DNA of 64,000 bases, from the NCBI GenBank assembly GCA_943370595.1, contig CALRRO020000008.1, positions 62,001 to 126,000 of the forward strand, written 5' to 3'. A program made the translations under genes and the position numbers. This DNA is from Piscinibacter sp943370595. Its GTDB lineage: Bacteria; Pseudomonadota; Gammaproteobacteria; Burkholderiales; Burkholderiaceae_C. Positions 52,085 to 59,932 of this stretch are shown piece by piece; position 1 is the stretch's first letter, and each line of letters starts with the position of its first letter. The notes beneath the pieces are model-generated. The model did no database searches. It was not told the DNA's origin and worked only from the letters and a program-made list of their open reading frames with translations.

Positions 52085-53118
52085 GGCTTCTTCTCCGTGG
52101 CCACCACGGCCTCGGTCTTCTTCTTCGAGTGGCACAGGCGGCACTCCGAGACCGGGAAGGCGACCTTGCCGTGGCAGACGCCGCACTTCTGGCCGAGCAG
52201 GATGGACGCCATGCTGATCTGGTTGGCGCCCTTCTGCGGCACGAAGATCGCCGGGTGGCAGTTGGAGCAGTCGAGCCACTCGGTGTGCTGCTTGTGCGGG
52301 TAGACCACGTCGGGCATCGAGCCCTTGACCTCGCGCACGATGTTCAGGTCCATCACCACCGCGGCGGCATTCGGGTCGTTGCGGTCCCAGCGCGGCGCGA
52401 TCGCCTTGGCATCCAGCGACTTGACCCAGTCGACGTGGTTGCCGGCCATGCTCTTGGGCATCGCCGAGAAGGCGACCGATGGCGGCTGCAGCTGCAGCGT
52501 CATGTCGTTGCTCGGGTCATGGATACCCGACTCGACGGCCGGCCGGTTGAAGCGGCCCACCGGCTTGAGCAGCCGGTTGAAGGCATTGACCTCGGCGCTC
52601 GGTGCCGGCGTGGGCGCGGCGGCGCGGGCCGCGGCCAGCGTGGCCTCCGGCGCGGCGGCCGGTGCCGCCGGTCCCGGCTTGGCGGCCGCGGCTGGTGCAG
52701 GTGCCGGCGTGGGTGCGGGTGCCGCCGCGGCCGTCGGCGCCGGCTTGGCGGCGGGCTTCTCCGCGGGCTTCTCCGCAGGCTTGGCCGCCGCCGTCGCCGC
52801 CTTGCCGCCGCTCATCATGTACTCGATGGTCTCCTTCAGCTGCGCCGCGCTCAGCTCGGCGCGGCCGCCTTTGGGCGGCATGCCCTTGGCCGTGCCGGCG
52901 GTGGCGCTCCTGACCAGGCCGTCGATGCCGCCGGCGGCCTTGGCGCGTGCGCCCCAGGCCGCGGCGTCGCCGAACTTCGGTGCGTTGAGCACGCCGCTGC
53001 CGTGGCAGCCGGCGCAGGCCGATTCATAGACCGACTTGCCGCCCGACTGCGCGAAGCTGTCGAAGGCACTGAGGAACAGGCCGGCCGCTGCCAGGGACGC
53101 GATGACGATGCGCTTCAT
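52081..53118 (-). CDS. Tetraheme fusion: cytochrome c5 domain plus c7-type domain (type B)
   Basis: The ATG at 53118 gives 345 residues with a signal peptide ending near DSFAQSG. A monoheme c5 domain (SACAGCHGSG, residues about 35-105, with GMPPKGG supplying Met) is joined by an Ala/Pro/Lys linker of about 60 residues to a triheme c7-type domain (CSNCH, CGVCH, CRLCH). The second half is paralogous to the cytochrome at 49782-50324, and the first half to the c5 at 59486-59794. The flexible linker would let the c5 domain swing between partners. Confidence 0.9.
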   Translation of the reverse strand: MKRIVIASLAAAGLFLSAFDSFAQSGGKSVYESACAGCHGSGVLNAPKFGDAAAWGARAKAAGGIDGLVRSATAGTAKGMPPKGGRAELSAAQLKETIEYMMSGGKAATAAAKPAEKPAEKPAAKPAPTAAAAPAPTPAPAPAAAAKPGPAAPAAAPEATLAAARAAAPTPAPSAEVNAFNRLLKPVGRFNRPAVESGIHDPSNDMTLQLQPPSVAFSAMPKSMAGNHVDWVKSLDAKAIAPRWDRNDPNAAAVVMDLNIVREVKGSMPDVVYPHKQHTEWLDCSNCHPAIFVPQKGANQISMASILLGQKCGVCHGKVAFPVSECRLCHSKKKTEAVVATEKKP

Positions 53119-53128
53119 GGCCGGCCCT

Positions 53129-53590
53129 TCACTTGCGCGCCGGCGCGCTGGCGCCGGAGATGACCGGCGACGCCGCCGCGGCCGGCGTGGCGCCGAGCTT
53201 CTGCAGCGTGCTCTCGTGCACCTGCGTCGTCGTGCCCGGCTTGCCGGAGTGGCACAGGTTGCAGTTCTCGGCCGACCAGGCGATCTCGCCGTTGTGGCAG
53301 GCACCGCAGTACTGGCCGTCGATGATCTTCAGCATGTTGATCTGGTTGCCGCCGGCCTGGAACTGGAAGCCCAGGTCGGCGTGGCAGACCTTGCAGCGAA
53401 AGCGCACGCGGTGGAACCAGTGCGGGAACACCACCGGCCGCATCCCGGCCGCGTCGGAGAAGTTGTTGATCACGACGTCGCCGTACTCCGCCTGGGCCTC
53501 GCGCGGCGCGAGGCTCCACAGCAGCAGCACCGCCGCCAGAGCGGCCAGCAGGCTGCGCCAGGGCAGGCGCAGGGTGGGGATGAGGTTCAC
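53129..53590 (-). CDS. Triheme c7-type cytochrome (type A)
   Basis: The 153-residue precursor has a signal peptide ending near REAQAEYGDVV. Heme sites are CKVCH, CGACH and CNLCH, with additional His in FPHWFHR. It is a paralogue of the cytochrome at 49390-49785 but has a longer Ala/Ser-rich tail. It lies directly after the beta-barrel gene, so it may be the periplasmic partner of that protein. Confidence 0.9.
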   Translation of the reverse strand: MNLIPTLRLPWRSLLAALAAVLLLWSLAPREAQAEYGDVVINNFSDAAGMRPVVFPHWFHRVRFRCKVCHADLGFQFQAGGNQINMLKIIDGQYCGACHNGEIAWSAENCNLCHSGKPGTTTQVHESTLQKLGATPAAAASPVISGASAPARK

Positions 53591-53626
53591 GGTCGGGACT
53601 CCAGGTTCGGATGGATGAAGGCAGGG

Positions 53627-55555
53627 TCAGTAGCGACGCTGCACGCGCGCGAAGACCGCCGCGACGCTGCGGCCCTCCACGCGCGCCAGCCGCGCGGACA
53701 GGCGCGCCTCCAGGCGGCCGATCGAGTAGTCGATGCGGTTCTCCAGCGACTCGCTGATGCGCTCCAGCGGCGCATCGACGTCGCCGAGCGCGCGGCTCTC
53801 GAGCTGCTGGCTGTTGACGGTCAGGATCAGCGCGTAGCGCAGCCGCGGCACGTCGAACAGGCGCTGGTGCTCGTAGCTCAGCGCGCCGCTGTAGAAGCGC
53901 TGCCAGCCGAGGCCGGCCTCGCGCAGCGTGCCGGTGAAGGGGTCGAGCTGGGTGGCGTCGCTGCGCGTGGACTGCCAGGTCAGGTTGCCGCTCCAGCTGG
54001 CGTGGCGCGTCAGCTGGGTGCGCCGGCTGAACTGCGCATTGACCAGCTGGAAGCGGCCGGTCTCCTGCGCCCAGGTGCGCGAGTCACTCGCCGACAGGCC
54101 GGCATAACTCTGGCTCGCGCCGTCGCCCGCGCCTTGCCAGTACAGGCTCGCCGAGTGCGACAGCGCACGGGACGCCTGCGGCGTCAGCGACTCGCGCTGC
54201 ACGCCCAGGCTCTGCGTCAGGCTGACCGAGATGCTGTCGGCCGCGCCGGCCAGCCAGCTGCGCGACAGGCCATGGTTGCCCTGCACGCCCGCCGCCTTGC
54301 GCACGCCGAGCTGGCTGCTGCGCGTGAGGCTGCCGCTGCCGCCCAGCGACGGCGAGTAGCGCCAGTCGCCGAGCGAGGCCCCCTGCCCCGTCCAGGTGAC
54401 GCCGCCGATGCCGGTCGCGCTCAGGTTGCGCGGCTGGCCGTCGACCTGCACCGCGCCGCCGGACAGCGAGCCGGACAGGCGCCATTCGCGCGTCAGCTCC
54501 AGGCTCGCGCCCAGCGTGCCGTTGAGGGCGCGGGCGCGCTGCTCGGCGCTGGCCAGGTCGCTCTCGTTGGACGTGCCGGCATCGAGCACGCGCAGGCTGC
54601 CGGTCAGGTACATCGGCGCATCCGGCATGAAGAGGGGATCGCCCTCGCGCGGCCGCCAGCTGCCGAAGCTCGAGATCTGGCGCAGCGTGATGCGGCTGTC
54701 GAAGCGCGAGCCTGCGGCGCCGCCGGCCAGCCGCACCTCGTTCCAGCTGGCCAGCGTGTCGACGTGCAGCGCCTCGGCCGGATGGAAGGTGTGGCGGCCG
54801 TTGAGCAGGCCGATGCGGCTGCGGTCGTCGCTGTCGCTGCGGTCGTTGCGGCTGAGCTGCGCCGACAGCTCGAAGTCGTGCTCGGCGAGCTGGCGCAGCG
54901 CGGTGCCGCGCCAGGTGATCACCGTGTCCTCGATGCCGGTGAACGACTCGAGGCGGTTGTAGTCGAGCGAGGCGTTGACGCTGTCGCCGCCGCTGTCCGG
55001 GCGCCAGGCCTGCGTGACGCCGAAGCGCCAGGTGCGGAAGTCGGTGCCCAGCGTGTCGCCGCCGGCGCGGCTGTCGGCCACCTCGGCGCGCAGCTCGAAC
55101 GGAAAGCGGCTGACCGGGAACACCGACAGCGCGAAACGCCCGGTCAGCGCCAGGCTGCGCGAGGTGCTGGCCTCGCCGACCACCGGCGTGGCGGTGTCGC
55201 GCGCGGCCAGCAGGCCGGCACCGGCGCGCAACTGGATGAACCACGGTTGCCACACATGGGTGGCCATCTCGATGTCGTTGTAGAGCAGGCCCTGGCTGCT
55301 GCGCGAGCCGTCCTCCAGGCGCAGCCGCCGCGCGTCCAGCGACAGCGTGCCGCCCCAGCGCGGCGGCGCGAACTCCCAGCGGATGCCGTTGCCGGCCACG
55401 GGCAACACCTGCTCCGGTTCGACCTGGCCGGTGGCGCCGGTGGGCGGGTCGGGCTCGGGCGCACCGGGCACGAAGGCCGCCGCGCCGGCACTGCCCGCGC
55501 GCAACAGCAGCGCGGCGCAGAACCAGCGGGCGCGAAGCTGCCGTCTCCAGCGCAT
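53627..55555 (-). CDS. Outer-membrane beta-barrel protein
   Basis: From the ATG at 55555 the precursor has 642 residues with a signal peptide ending near GSAGAAAF. The mature protein alternates polar and hydrophobic residues throughout, as in many-stranded barrels (for example LRAGAGLLAARDTAT and GSLSGGAVQVDG), and ends RVQRRY with a terminal aromatic residue. No heme site is present. Size and position between cytochromes and a parvulin suggest a porin that could hold a cytochrome, as in porin-cytochrome conduits. Sequence identity to MtrB or OmbB cannot be judged by eye. Confidence 0.8.
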   Translation of the reverse strand: MRWRRQLRARWFCAALLLRAGSAGAAAFVPGAPEPDPPTGATGQVEPEQVLPVAGNGIRWEFAPPRWGGTLSLDARRLRLEDGSRSSQGLLYNDIEMATHVWQPWFIQLRAGAGLLAARDTATPVVGEASTSRSLALTGRFALSVFPVSRFPFELRAEVADSRAGGDTLGTDFRTWRFGVTQAWRPDSGGDSVNASLDYNRLESFTGIEDTVITWRGTALRQLAEHDFELSAQLSRNDRSDSDDRSRIGLLNGRHTFHPAEALHVDTLASWNEVRLAGGAAGSRFDSRITLRQISSFGSWRPREGDPLFMPDAPMYLTGSLRVLDAGTSNESDLASAEQRARALNGTLGASLELTREWRLSGSLSGGAVQVDGQPRNLSATGIGGVTWTGQGASLGDWRYSPSLGGSGSLTRSSQLGVRKAAGVQGNHGLSRSWLAGAADSISVSLTQSLGVQRESLTPQASRALSHSASLYWQGAGDGASQSYAGLSASDSRTWAQETGRFQLVNAQFSRRTQLTRHASWSGNLTWQSTRSDATQLDPFTGTLREAGLGWQRFYSGALSYEHQRLFDVPRLRYALILTVNSQQLESRALGDVDAPLERISESLENRIDYSIGRLEARLSARLARVEGRSVAAVFARVQRRY

Positions 55556-55580
55556 GGGAGACCCGTGCGGCAGCCGGCAC

Positions 55581-56573
55581 TCAGCCGGCGCGCGCCTTCT
55601 CCGGGGCCGCGGGCAGCGGGGCATAGTGGCTCTCGTCGATGCGGACGGGCGTGGCGCGGCGCAGCTCGGCGATGAGCCTGTTCCAGCGTGCCTGTGCCTC
55701 CTCGCGCTGCCAGAGATCGGCGGCGCGGTCCTTCACCTGCTCGAAGCGGCGCTGCTGCGCGGCGCGGCGGTCGTCCAGGCGCAGGATGACCACGCCCTCG
55801 AGCAGTTGCACCGGCTCCGACAGTTCACCGAGCTTCAGCGCATCGACCACACTGTGCACCGCCTCGGGCAGCATGCCGCGGTGGGTGTAGTCCATCTGCC
55901 CGCCCTGCGCGGCCGAGCGGTCGCCGGAATGCAGCTTCGCGAGCTCGGCGAAGTCGGCACCGGCCTTGAGCTTGCGGTGGATGGCCTGGGCCTCGGCCTT
56001 CGCGCTGGTCCACACCGCCTGCGGAGAGCTCGGGTCGACCTTGAGCAGGATGGCGCTGAGCTTGACCTGCTCGGGCTCGACGAACAGGTCCTTGTGCTTC
56101 TCGTAGTAGGCCCGTGACACCGCTTCGGCCGGCTCGGGCACCGTCTTGACCAGCGTGCCCAGGCGCTCGAGCAGGCTGTCGGCCTCGAGCTGCGGCACCA
56201 CGGCGGCGAGCATCTTGTCGCGGTTGGCCTTCCAGTTCGCGCTGCCGCCGTACTGCCTGTCGTAGCCGGCCACGGTGGCGTCGATCATCGCGCGGTCGGG
56301 CTGGATGCCGCGGCGCTTCGCCTCGGCCAGCAGCAGCACGCGGTTGACCACCTCGTCGCCGACCTCGCGCTGGAACTTCGGGTACTCGGCCTCCGGCGGC
56401 TTGGCGTGGTAGTACTTCTTGCGCGTGGCCACGGCGAGCGCACGCTGGTAGTCGGCCGCGCTGACCACGGTGTCGCCCACGGTGGCGAAGTGGTCGCCGG
56501 CACGCGCTGGCACCGCAGCCGTCAGCAACACGGCCAGCAGCGCTGCGATGAAGGCCCGGGAAGGCGAAGACAT
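55581..56573 (-). CDS. Parvulin-type peptidyl-prolyl isomerase (exported)
   Basis: The 330-residue precursor has a signal peptide ending near AVPARAGD. An N-terminal SurA/PrsA-like helical chaperone part (about 30-165) precedes a PpiC domain (VKLSAILLKVDPSS to GVVILRLDDRR), with GDRSAAQGGQMDYTHRGMLPEAV at its core. Such isomerases are recurrent members of cytochrome filament and porin-cytochrome gene clusters and could help fold the barrel or cytochromes in the periplasm. Confidence 0.88.
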   Translation of the reverse strand: MSSPSRAFIAALLAVLLTAAVPARAGDHFATVGDTVVSAADYQRALAVATRKKYYHAKPPEAEYPKFQREVGDEVVNRVLLLAEAKRRGIQPDRAMIDATVAGYDRQYGGSANWKANRDKMLAAVVPQLEADSLLERLGTLVKTVPEPAEAVSRAYYEKHKDLFVEPEQVKLSAILLKVDPSSPQAVWTSAKAEAQAIHRKLKAGADFAELAKLHSGDRSAAQGGQMDYTHRGMLPEAVHSVVDALKLGELSEPVQLLEGVVILRLDDRRAAQQRRFEQVKDRAADLWQREEAQARWNRLIAELRRATPVRIDESHYAPLPAAPEKARAG

Positions 56574-56621
56574 GGTCGGGGTCCTCGTGGTGTCGGTGGG
56601 TTCGTCGGGATCCGGAAACGA

Positions 56622-56653
56622 ACGGGGCCAGGCATTCGCATGCCCGGCCCCGT
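56622..56653 (-). terminator. Strong terminator after the tetraheme gene
   Basis: A 14-bp stem with one mismatch (56622-56635 and 56640-56653) and the loop TCGC is followed on the minus strand by TTCGTTTCC. It lies 22 bases past the tetraheme stop and before the isomerase gene, so it should limit read-through and favour the tetraheme transcript. Confidence 0.7.
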
Positions 56654-56674
56654 GGACTGCCAGGCGTCAGCGCC

Positions 56675-57571
56675 TCACTTCACGTGACACGCGGTGCACA
56701 ACGCGCTGTTGGCGTTGGAGACGCGCAGGAAGGTCTCGCCGGCAACGCGCCCGGTGCCCGCCGGGCCGGCCTGGCCTTGCGAGACGTGCGGGTCGTGGCA
56801 GCTGCCGCACTCGACCAGCGGGCCGGTGGCCGTGGTCTCGCCGGGGCGCACGTACAGCGGCAGGTCGGTGCGCTGCTTGGTGCCGGGCGCGCCGGTGTCG
56901 ATCCAGAACACCTGGTTGCCGTTGATCGTCGCCGTGGTCGCCGGGTTGAAGTCCTGGTCGCGGCAGGTGGTGATCGCCCCGGTCGTGCCCAGGCCGCCGC
57001 CGCAGTACTGGATGCCGATCGGGTGGTCGTTGGACAGGTCGGTGCCGATCAGCGCCGCACCGCTGGACAACTGGCCTGCGGCGTTGACGGTGCCGCCGGT
57101 GTTCCAGGTGAAGGCCTGGCCGGCGTTGCCGCCACCGTCGGCCGCCAGGCCGCCGGAGCCGGGCGAGTTGATGATGTTGTCCATCGCCTGCGTGCCGTCG
57201 TGGCACGACAGGCAGGCCAGCGAGATGCCACCCACCGGCGCCACCGCGCCGTCGAGCGACGGCGTCTGCAGCGAGGCATAGGTGGTGTAGGTGCCGCCGC
57301 CGGCCGGCGTGCCGTTGGCACCAAGCCGCTTGTTCCACAGCGGCACCGGTGCGGTGGTGCTGCCACCGTGCGGCGTATGGCAGAACACGCAGACCTCGGC
57401 CGTGTCGGTGACCTGGTTGCGCCCGGCCGGGCCGGTGCCCGAACCCAGGTTGTGCTTGGTGTCGTTGATGCCCGCGGATGCGGTGCCGCTGAGGCCGAAG
57501 AGCAGTGCCGCCAGAACCGCTGCGGACGCCGCTCCCCACCTTCCCCGGCCACTGAGCCATGACAGCTTCAT
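56675..57571 (-). CDS. Exported tetraheme c-type cytochrome
   Basis: The ATG at 57571 follows GAGAGGGG and gives 298 residues. A signal peptide ends near GTASAGIND. Heme sites are CVFCHTPHG, CLSCHDGT, CGSCHDPH and CTACH, the last at the very C-terminus. The first site is preceded by HNLGSGTGPAG, as in the 11-heme protein, and several spare His residues could complete bis-His ligation. It has its own sigma-54 promoter and terminator, unlike the rest of the locus, suggesting high expression. It is about the size of the Geobacter filament cytochrome OmcE, but homology is unproven. Confidence 0.88.
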   Translation of the reverse strand: MKLSWLSGRGRWGAASAAVLAALLFGLSGTASAGINDTKHNLGSGTGPAGRNQVTDTAEVCVFCHTPHGGSTTAPVPLWNKRLGANGTPAGGGTYTTYASLQTPSLDGAVAPVGGISLACLSCHDGTQAMDNIINSPGSGGLAADGGGNAGQAFTWNTGGTVNAAGQLSSGAALIGTDLSNDHPIGIQYCGGGLGTTGAITTCRDQDFNPATTATINGNQVFWIDTGAPGTKQRTDLPLYVRPGETTATGPLVECGSCHDPHVSQGQAGPAGTGRVAGETFLRVSNANSALCTACHVK

Positions 57572-57650
57572 GTTGCCCCTCTCGTCGGTTGGTTGGTTGA
57601 ACAGTCGTCAGGCCCGGCACTCCCCAATGCCCGCATGACGAGGGCATTTC

Positions 57651-57666
57651 TGCAGTTTCTGTGCCA
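57651..57666 (-). promoter_or_regulatory. Sigma-54 promoter of the tetraheme operon
   Basis: On the minus strand: TGGCACAGAAACTGCA. The -24 half is perfect and GG-N10-GC spacing exact; the -12 half reads CTGCA. Transcription would start near 57639, about 70 bases before the ATG. Confidence 0.72.
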
Positions 57667-57739
57667 TTTGCCGCGGTGTGTGCGAAGCCCGGCGAGGGCT
57701 GCTCTCAAGTTCGTCGGGGTCCCGGTTTCTGGAAGTGCG

Positions 57740-57757
57740 ATTCTCGTGAACGGGAAT
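57740..57757. promoter_or_regulatory. Imperfect palindrome, possible activator site
   Basis: ATTCTCGTGAACGGGAAT is symmetric at 14 of 18 positions and lies about 75 bases upstream of the -24 element. A related sequence (AATCCCGTTCTTGCGAAA on the plus strand near 59775) lies about 80-95 bases upstream of the plus-strand promoter at 59873. Assignment as an enhancer site is a guess. Confidence 0.3.
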
Positions 57758-57816
57758 GCGCGAAGGTGGATCGGCGCTGCTTTCGACGTGTCAGGTGGCG
57801 CGTCGTTCGGAGCGTC

Positions 57817-58330
57817 GCGGCAGGGGGTGCGAGCTGCGGGCTCATGCGGTGGCGGTCGGCGCTGAGCGCCGACTCCGCTGCGATGCTCGCGCCCGGGTCG
57901 CGCCGCGAAACTCACTCCGTTCGCTGCGCTCTCTACGTTCAGACAGTCGCGGCGAAGTCAGTCCACGAAGCGCGCTGACGCGCGCCGACCCGGGCACTGC
58001 GCTTCTCGCCGCCACCCAAATCGCCCACAGCCCACACCCCCTGCCGCGAAGTCCACCAGTGAGAAGTTCGCGAGAGGCAACTTCGGTCCTGCAAAGGCGT
58101 GTGCGGGCCGCTGCGCGTGGGCCTGTTCGGCGCCGAGCAGCGCAGGAGTTGCGGCCCGCGCGCGTGAGCGCGCTTCGTGGACTGACTTGCCGCCGGCTGT
58201 CTGAGCGCAGCGAACGAAGTGAGCGAAGCGAGTTGGGCGGCGGGCCGCGGCTCCGAGCAGCGCAGGGGAATCGGCCCGAAGGGTCGATCGCCGAAGTGGC
58301 TCACGCGCAGCGGCCCGCACGCGCCTTTGC
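57817..58330. repeat. Nested inverted-repeat block, non-coding
   Basis: The 788 bases between the tetraheme and the NHL gene hold no credible gene. From 57817 they form nested inverted repeats. Arms 57908-57984 and 58159-58234 include a 21-base perfect match. Arms 58091-58119 and 58302-58330 match at 28 of 29 bases. Arms 57817-57840 and 58024-58048 match at most positions. CCGAGCAGCGCAGG is repeated directly at 58133 and 58253. No transposase or coding remnant is visible. Confidence 0.75.
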
Positions 58331-58359
58331 CGCGCCACCGCCGCCGACAACGAATCGAG

Positions 58360-59463
58360 CTACTTCCCCACCATCACCGGTCGCGCCAGGAACCCACTCT
58401 TCTCGCTGAGTCCCGAGGGCCGGTAGACATCGATCTTGCGGAACCACTGGTCGACCACCAGCACCCGCCCGTCCTCATCGACCGCGATGCCCGAAGGCAG
58501 CATGTAGCGCGCCGGGCCGTCGCGCTCGGAACGGTCGCCTACGAAGAGCAGCAGCTCGCCATCGGCGTTGAAGATCTGGAAGTTGCCGAAGGCGGTATCG
58601 ACCACGTAGACGTTGCCGCCGCGGTCCACCGCCACCTCCTTCGGCCGCGCGAACTGGCCGTACTGCTTGCCCACGCTGCCGAAGCTGTGCAGGTAGCGTC
58701 CGTCGCGGTCGAACACCACGACGCGGAAGTTGCCGCCGTCGACCACGTACAGCCGCCCGTCCTTGCCGATGGCCAGGTCGCGCGGCAGGTTGAACTCGCC
58801 CGGCCCCGCGCCGCGCTTGCCGATGTCCTGCAGGTGCGCACCGGTCACCGCATCGAACACACGCACCTGGTGCTGCTCGGAGCTGACGCCGCCGAGGTCG
58901 ACCGCGTAGACGCGCGTGCCGGCCGGATCGACCGTGACGCTGGACAGGCGCGAGAACCACTTCTCGCCGCCGATGCGGCGCAGGAAGCGGCGGTCCGGGC
59001 CGTAGACGTTGATCGCCCTGGCGCCGATGTCGGCCACGTAGAGGTGGCCGGCCGCATCGACATCGAGTCCGATCGGCTTGATCAGCTGGCCTGCGCCCTC
59101 CTCCTCGCCGATCTTGAACTGCCGGCCCTGCGGCACGTCGAACACGCGCACGAAGCGCGAGACGGTGTCCGACACGAAGATGCGGCCGCGGAACACTGCC
59201 ACCGCATAGGGCTTGGACAGCGCCTCGCCACCGGTCTGCTCGCCGGTGACCAGCTTGCGCAGTTCGCTGCCCGACTCGGCCGGCAGGATGTCGGCGCTGG
59301 AGCGGATCGTGCGCTCGTAGACGAAGCGCGGCTCGTCCGGCGGCGGCGGGAAGACGAGTTCCTTCGGCGCCGCGTTCGGACCCGGCCCCGGCGCCTGCGC
59401 GCAGGCCTGCAGCAGCAGCGCCAATGCCATGGCCAGCAGCGGAGCGGGCGCCAGGCGCCTCAT
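58360..59463 (-). CDS. NHL beta-propeller lipoprotein
   Basis: The ATG at 59463 gives 367 residues with a lipobox (LALLLQACAQ). Six NHL blades are clear, for example IKPIGLDVDAAGHLYVADIGARAINVY and FARPKEVAVDRGGNVYVVDTAFGNFQIF. It is the third propeller lipoprotein of the locus and is co-transcribed with the c5 cytochrome gene upstream, with 22 bases between. Confidence 0.87.
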   Translation of the reverse strand: MRRLAPAPLLAMALALLLQACAQAPGPGPNAAPKELVFPPPPDEPRFVYERTIRSSADILPAESGSELRKLVTGEQTGGEALSKPYAVAVFRGRIFVSDTVSRFVRVFDVPQGRQFKIGEEEGAGQLIKPIGLDVDAAGHLYVADIGARAINVYGPDRRFLRRIGGEKWFSRLSSVTVDPAGTRVYAVDLGGVSSEQHQVRVFDAVTGAHLQDIGKRGAGPGEFNLPRDLAIGKDGRLYVVDGGNFRVVVFDRDGRYLHSFGSVGKQYGQFARPKEVAVDRGGNVYVVDTAFGNFQIFNADGELLLFVGDRSERDGPARYMLPSGIAVDEDGRVLVVDQWFRKIDVYRPSGLSEKSGFLARPVMVGK

Positions 59464-59485
59464 CGGGTGGTCCCTGCGCCTGCGG

Positions 59486-59794
59486 CTACTTCGCCGCGCC
59501 GACCATGTAGTCGACGGCGGCCTTGATGTCGTCGTCACTGAGGTTCGCGGCGCCGGCCTTCGGCGGCATGGCGCCCTTGCCCTTGGTCACCGAGGCCACC
59601 AGCGCATCGCGGCCGGTGGCGATGCGCGGCGCCCACGCGGCCTTGTCGCCGAACTTCGGCGCGTTGGCCACGCCGCTGGCGTGGCAGGCCACGCAGGTCT
59701 TGTCGTAGACGGCCTTGCCGTCGGCTGCAGCAGCGTTGCCGAACGCAGCGATACCGAAAGCGAGAAATCCGAATCCCGTTCTTGCGAAAGCCAT
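59486..59794 (-). CDS. Cytochrome c5-type monoheme protein
   Basis: The protein has 102 residues from the ATG at 59794. A signal peptide ends near NAAAADGK. The heme site is TCVACHASG and the distal Met lies in GAMPPKAG. Sequence closely matches the N-terminal domain of the tetraheme fusion at 52081-53118 (SGVLNAPKFGD versus SGVANAPKFGD). It is the first gene behind a near-perfect sigma-54 promoter and probably a soluble periplasmic carrier. Confidence 0.92.
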   Translation of the reverse strand: MAFARTGFGFLAFGIAAFGNAAAADGKAVYDKTCVACHASGVANAPKFGDKAAWAPRIATGRDALVASVTKGKGAMPPKAGAANLSDDDIKAAVDYMVGAAK

Positions 59795-59834
59795 GGGTGT
59801 CTTCTCCGTGGGGGTCGTTGAAATGCCTCGCAAG

Positions 59835-59850
59835 TGCAATCCGCGTGCCA
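59835..59850 (-). promoter_or_regulatory. Sigma-54 promoter, minus strand (perfect)
   Basis: On the minus strand: TGGCACGCGGATTGCA, an exact match to TGGCACG-N4-TTGCA. It would start transcription near 59823 for the c5 and NHL genes. Confidence 0.85.
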
Positions 59851-59872
59851 CGCGCTGGGGTCTCATGGGCAA

Positions 59873-59888
59873 TGGCAAGGAAGTTGCA
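59873..59888 (+). promoter_or_regulatory. Sigma-54 promoter, plus strand
   Basis: TGGCAAGGAAGTTGCA differs from TGGCACG-N4-TTGCA at one base. It would start transcription near 59900 for the diheme, triheme and CcmF-CcmH genes. Only 22 bases separate it from the minus-strand promoter. Confidence 0.82.
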
Positions 59889-59932
59889 ACCTCGCCATCG
59901 ACGACACCCTCTTCGATCCACGGAGCGCTCCG

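Noticed and set aside
57817..58330. CRISPR array or insertion-sequence remnant
   Set aside because: Repeats are inverted and unevenly spaced, not regular direct repeats with spacers, and no transposase fragment is present.
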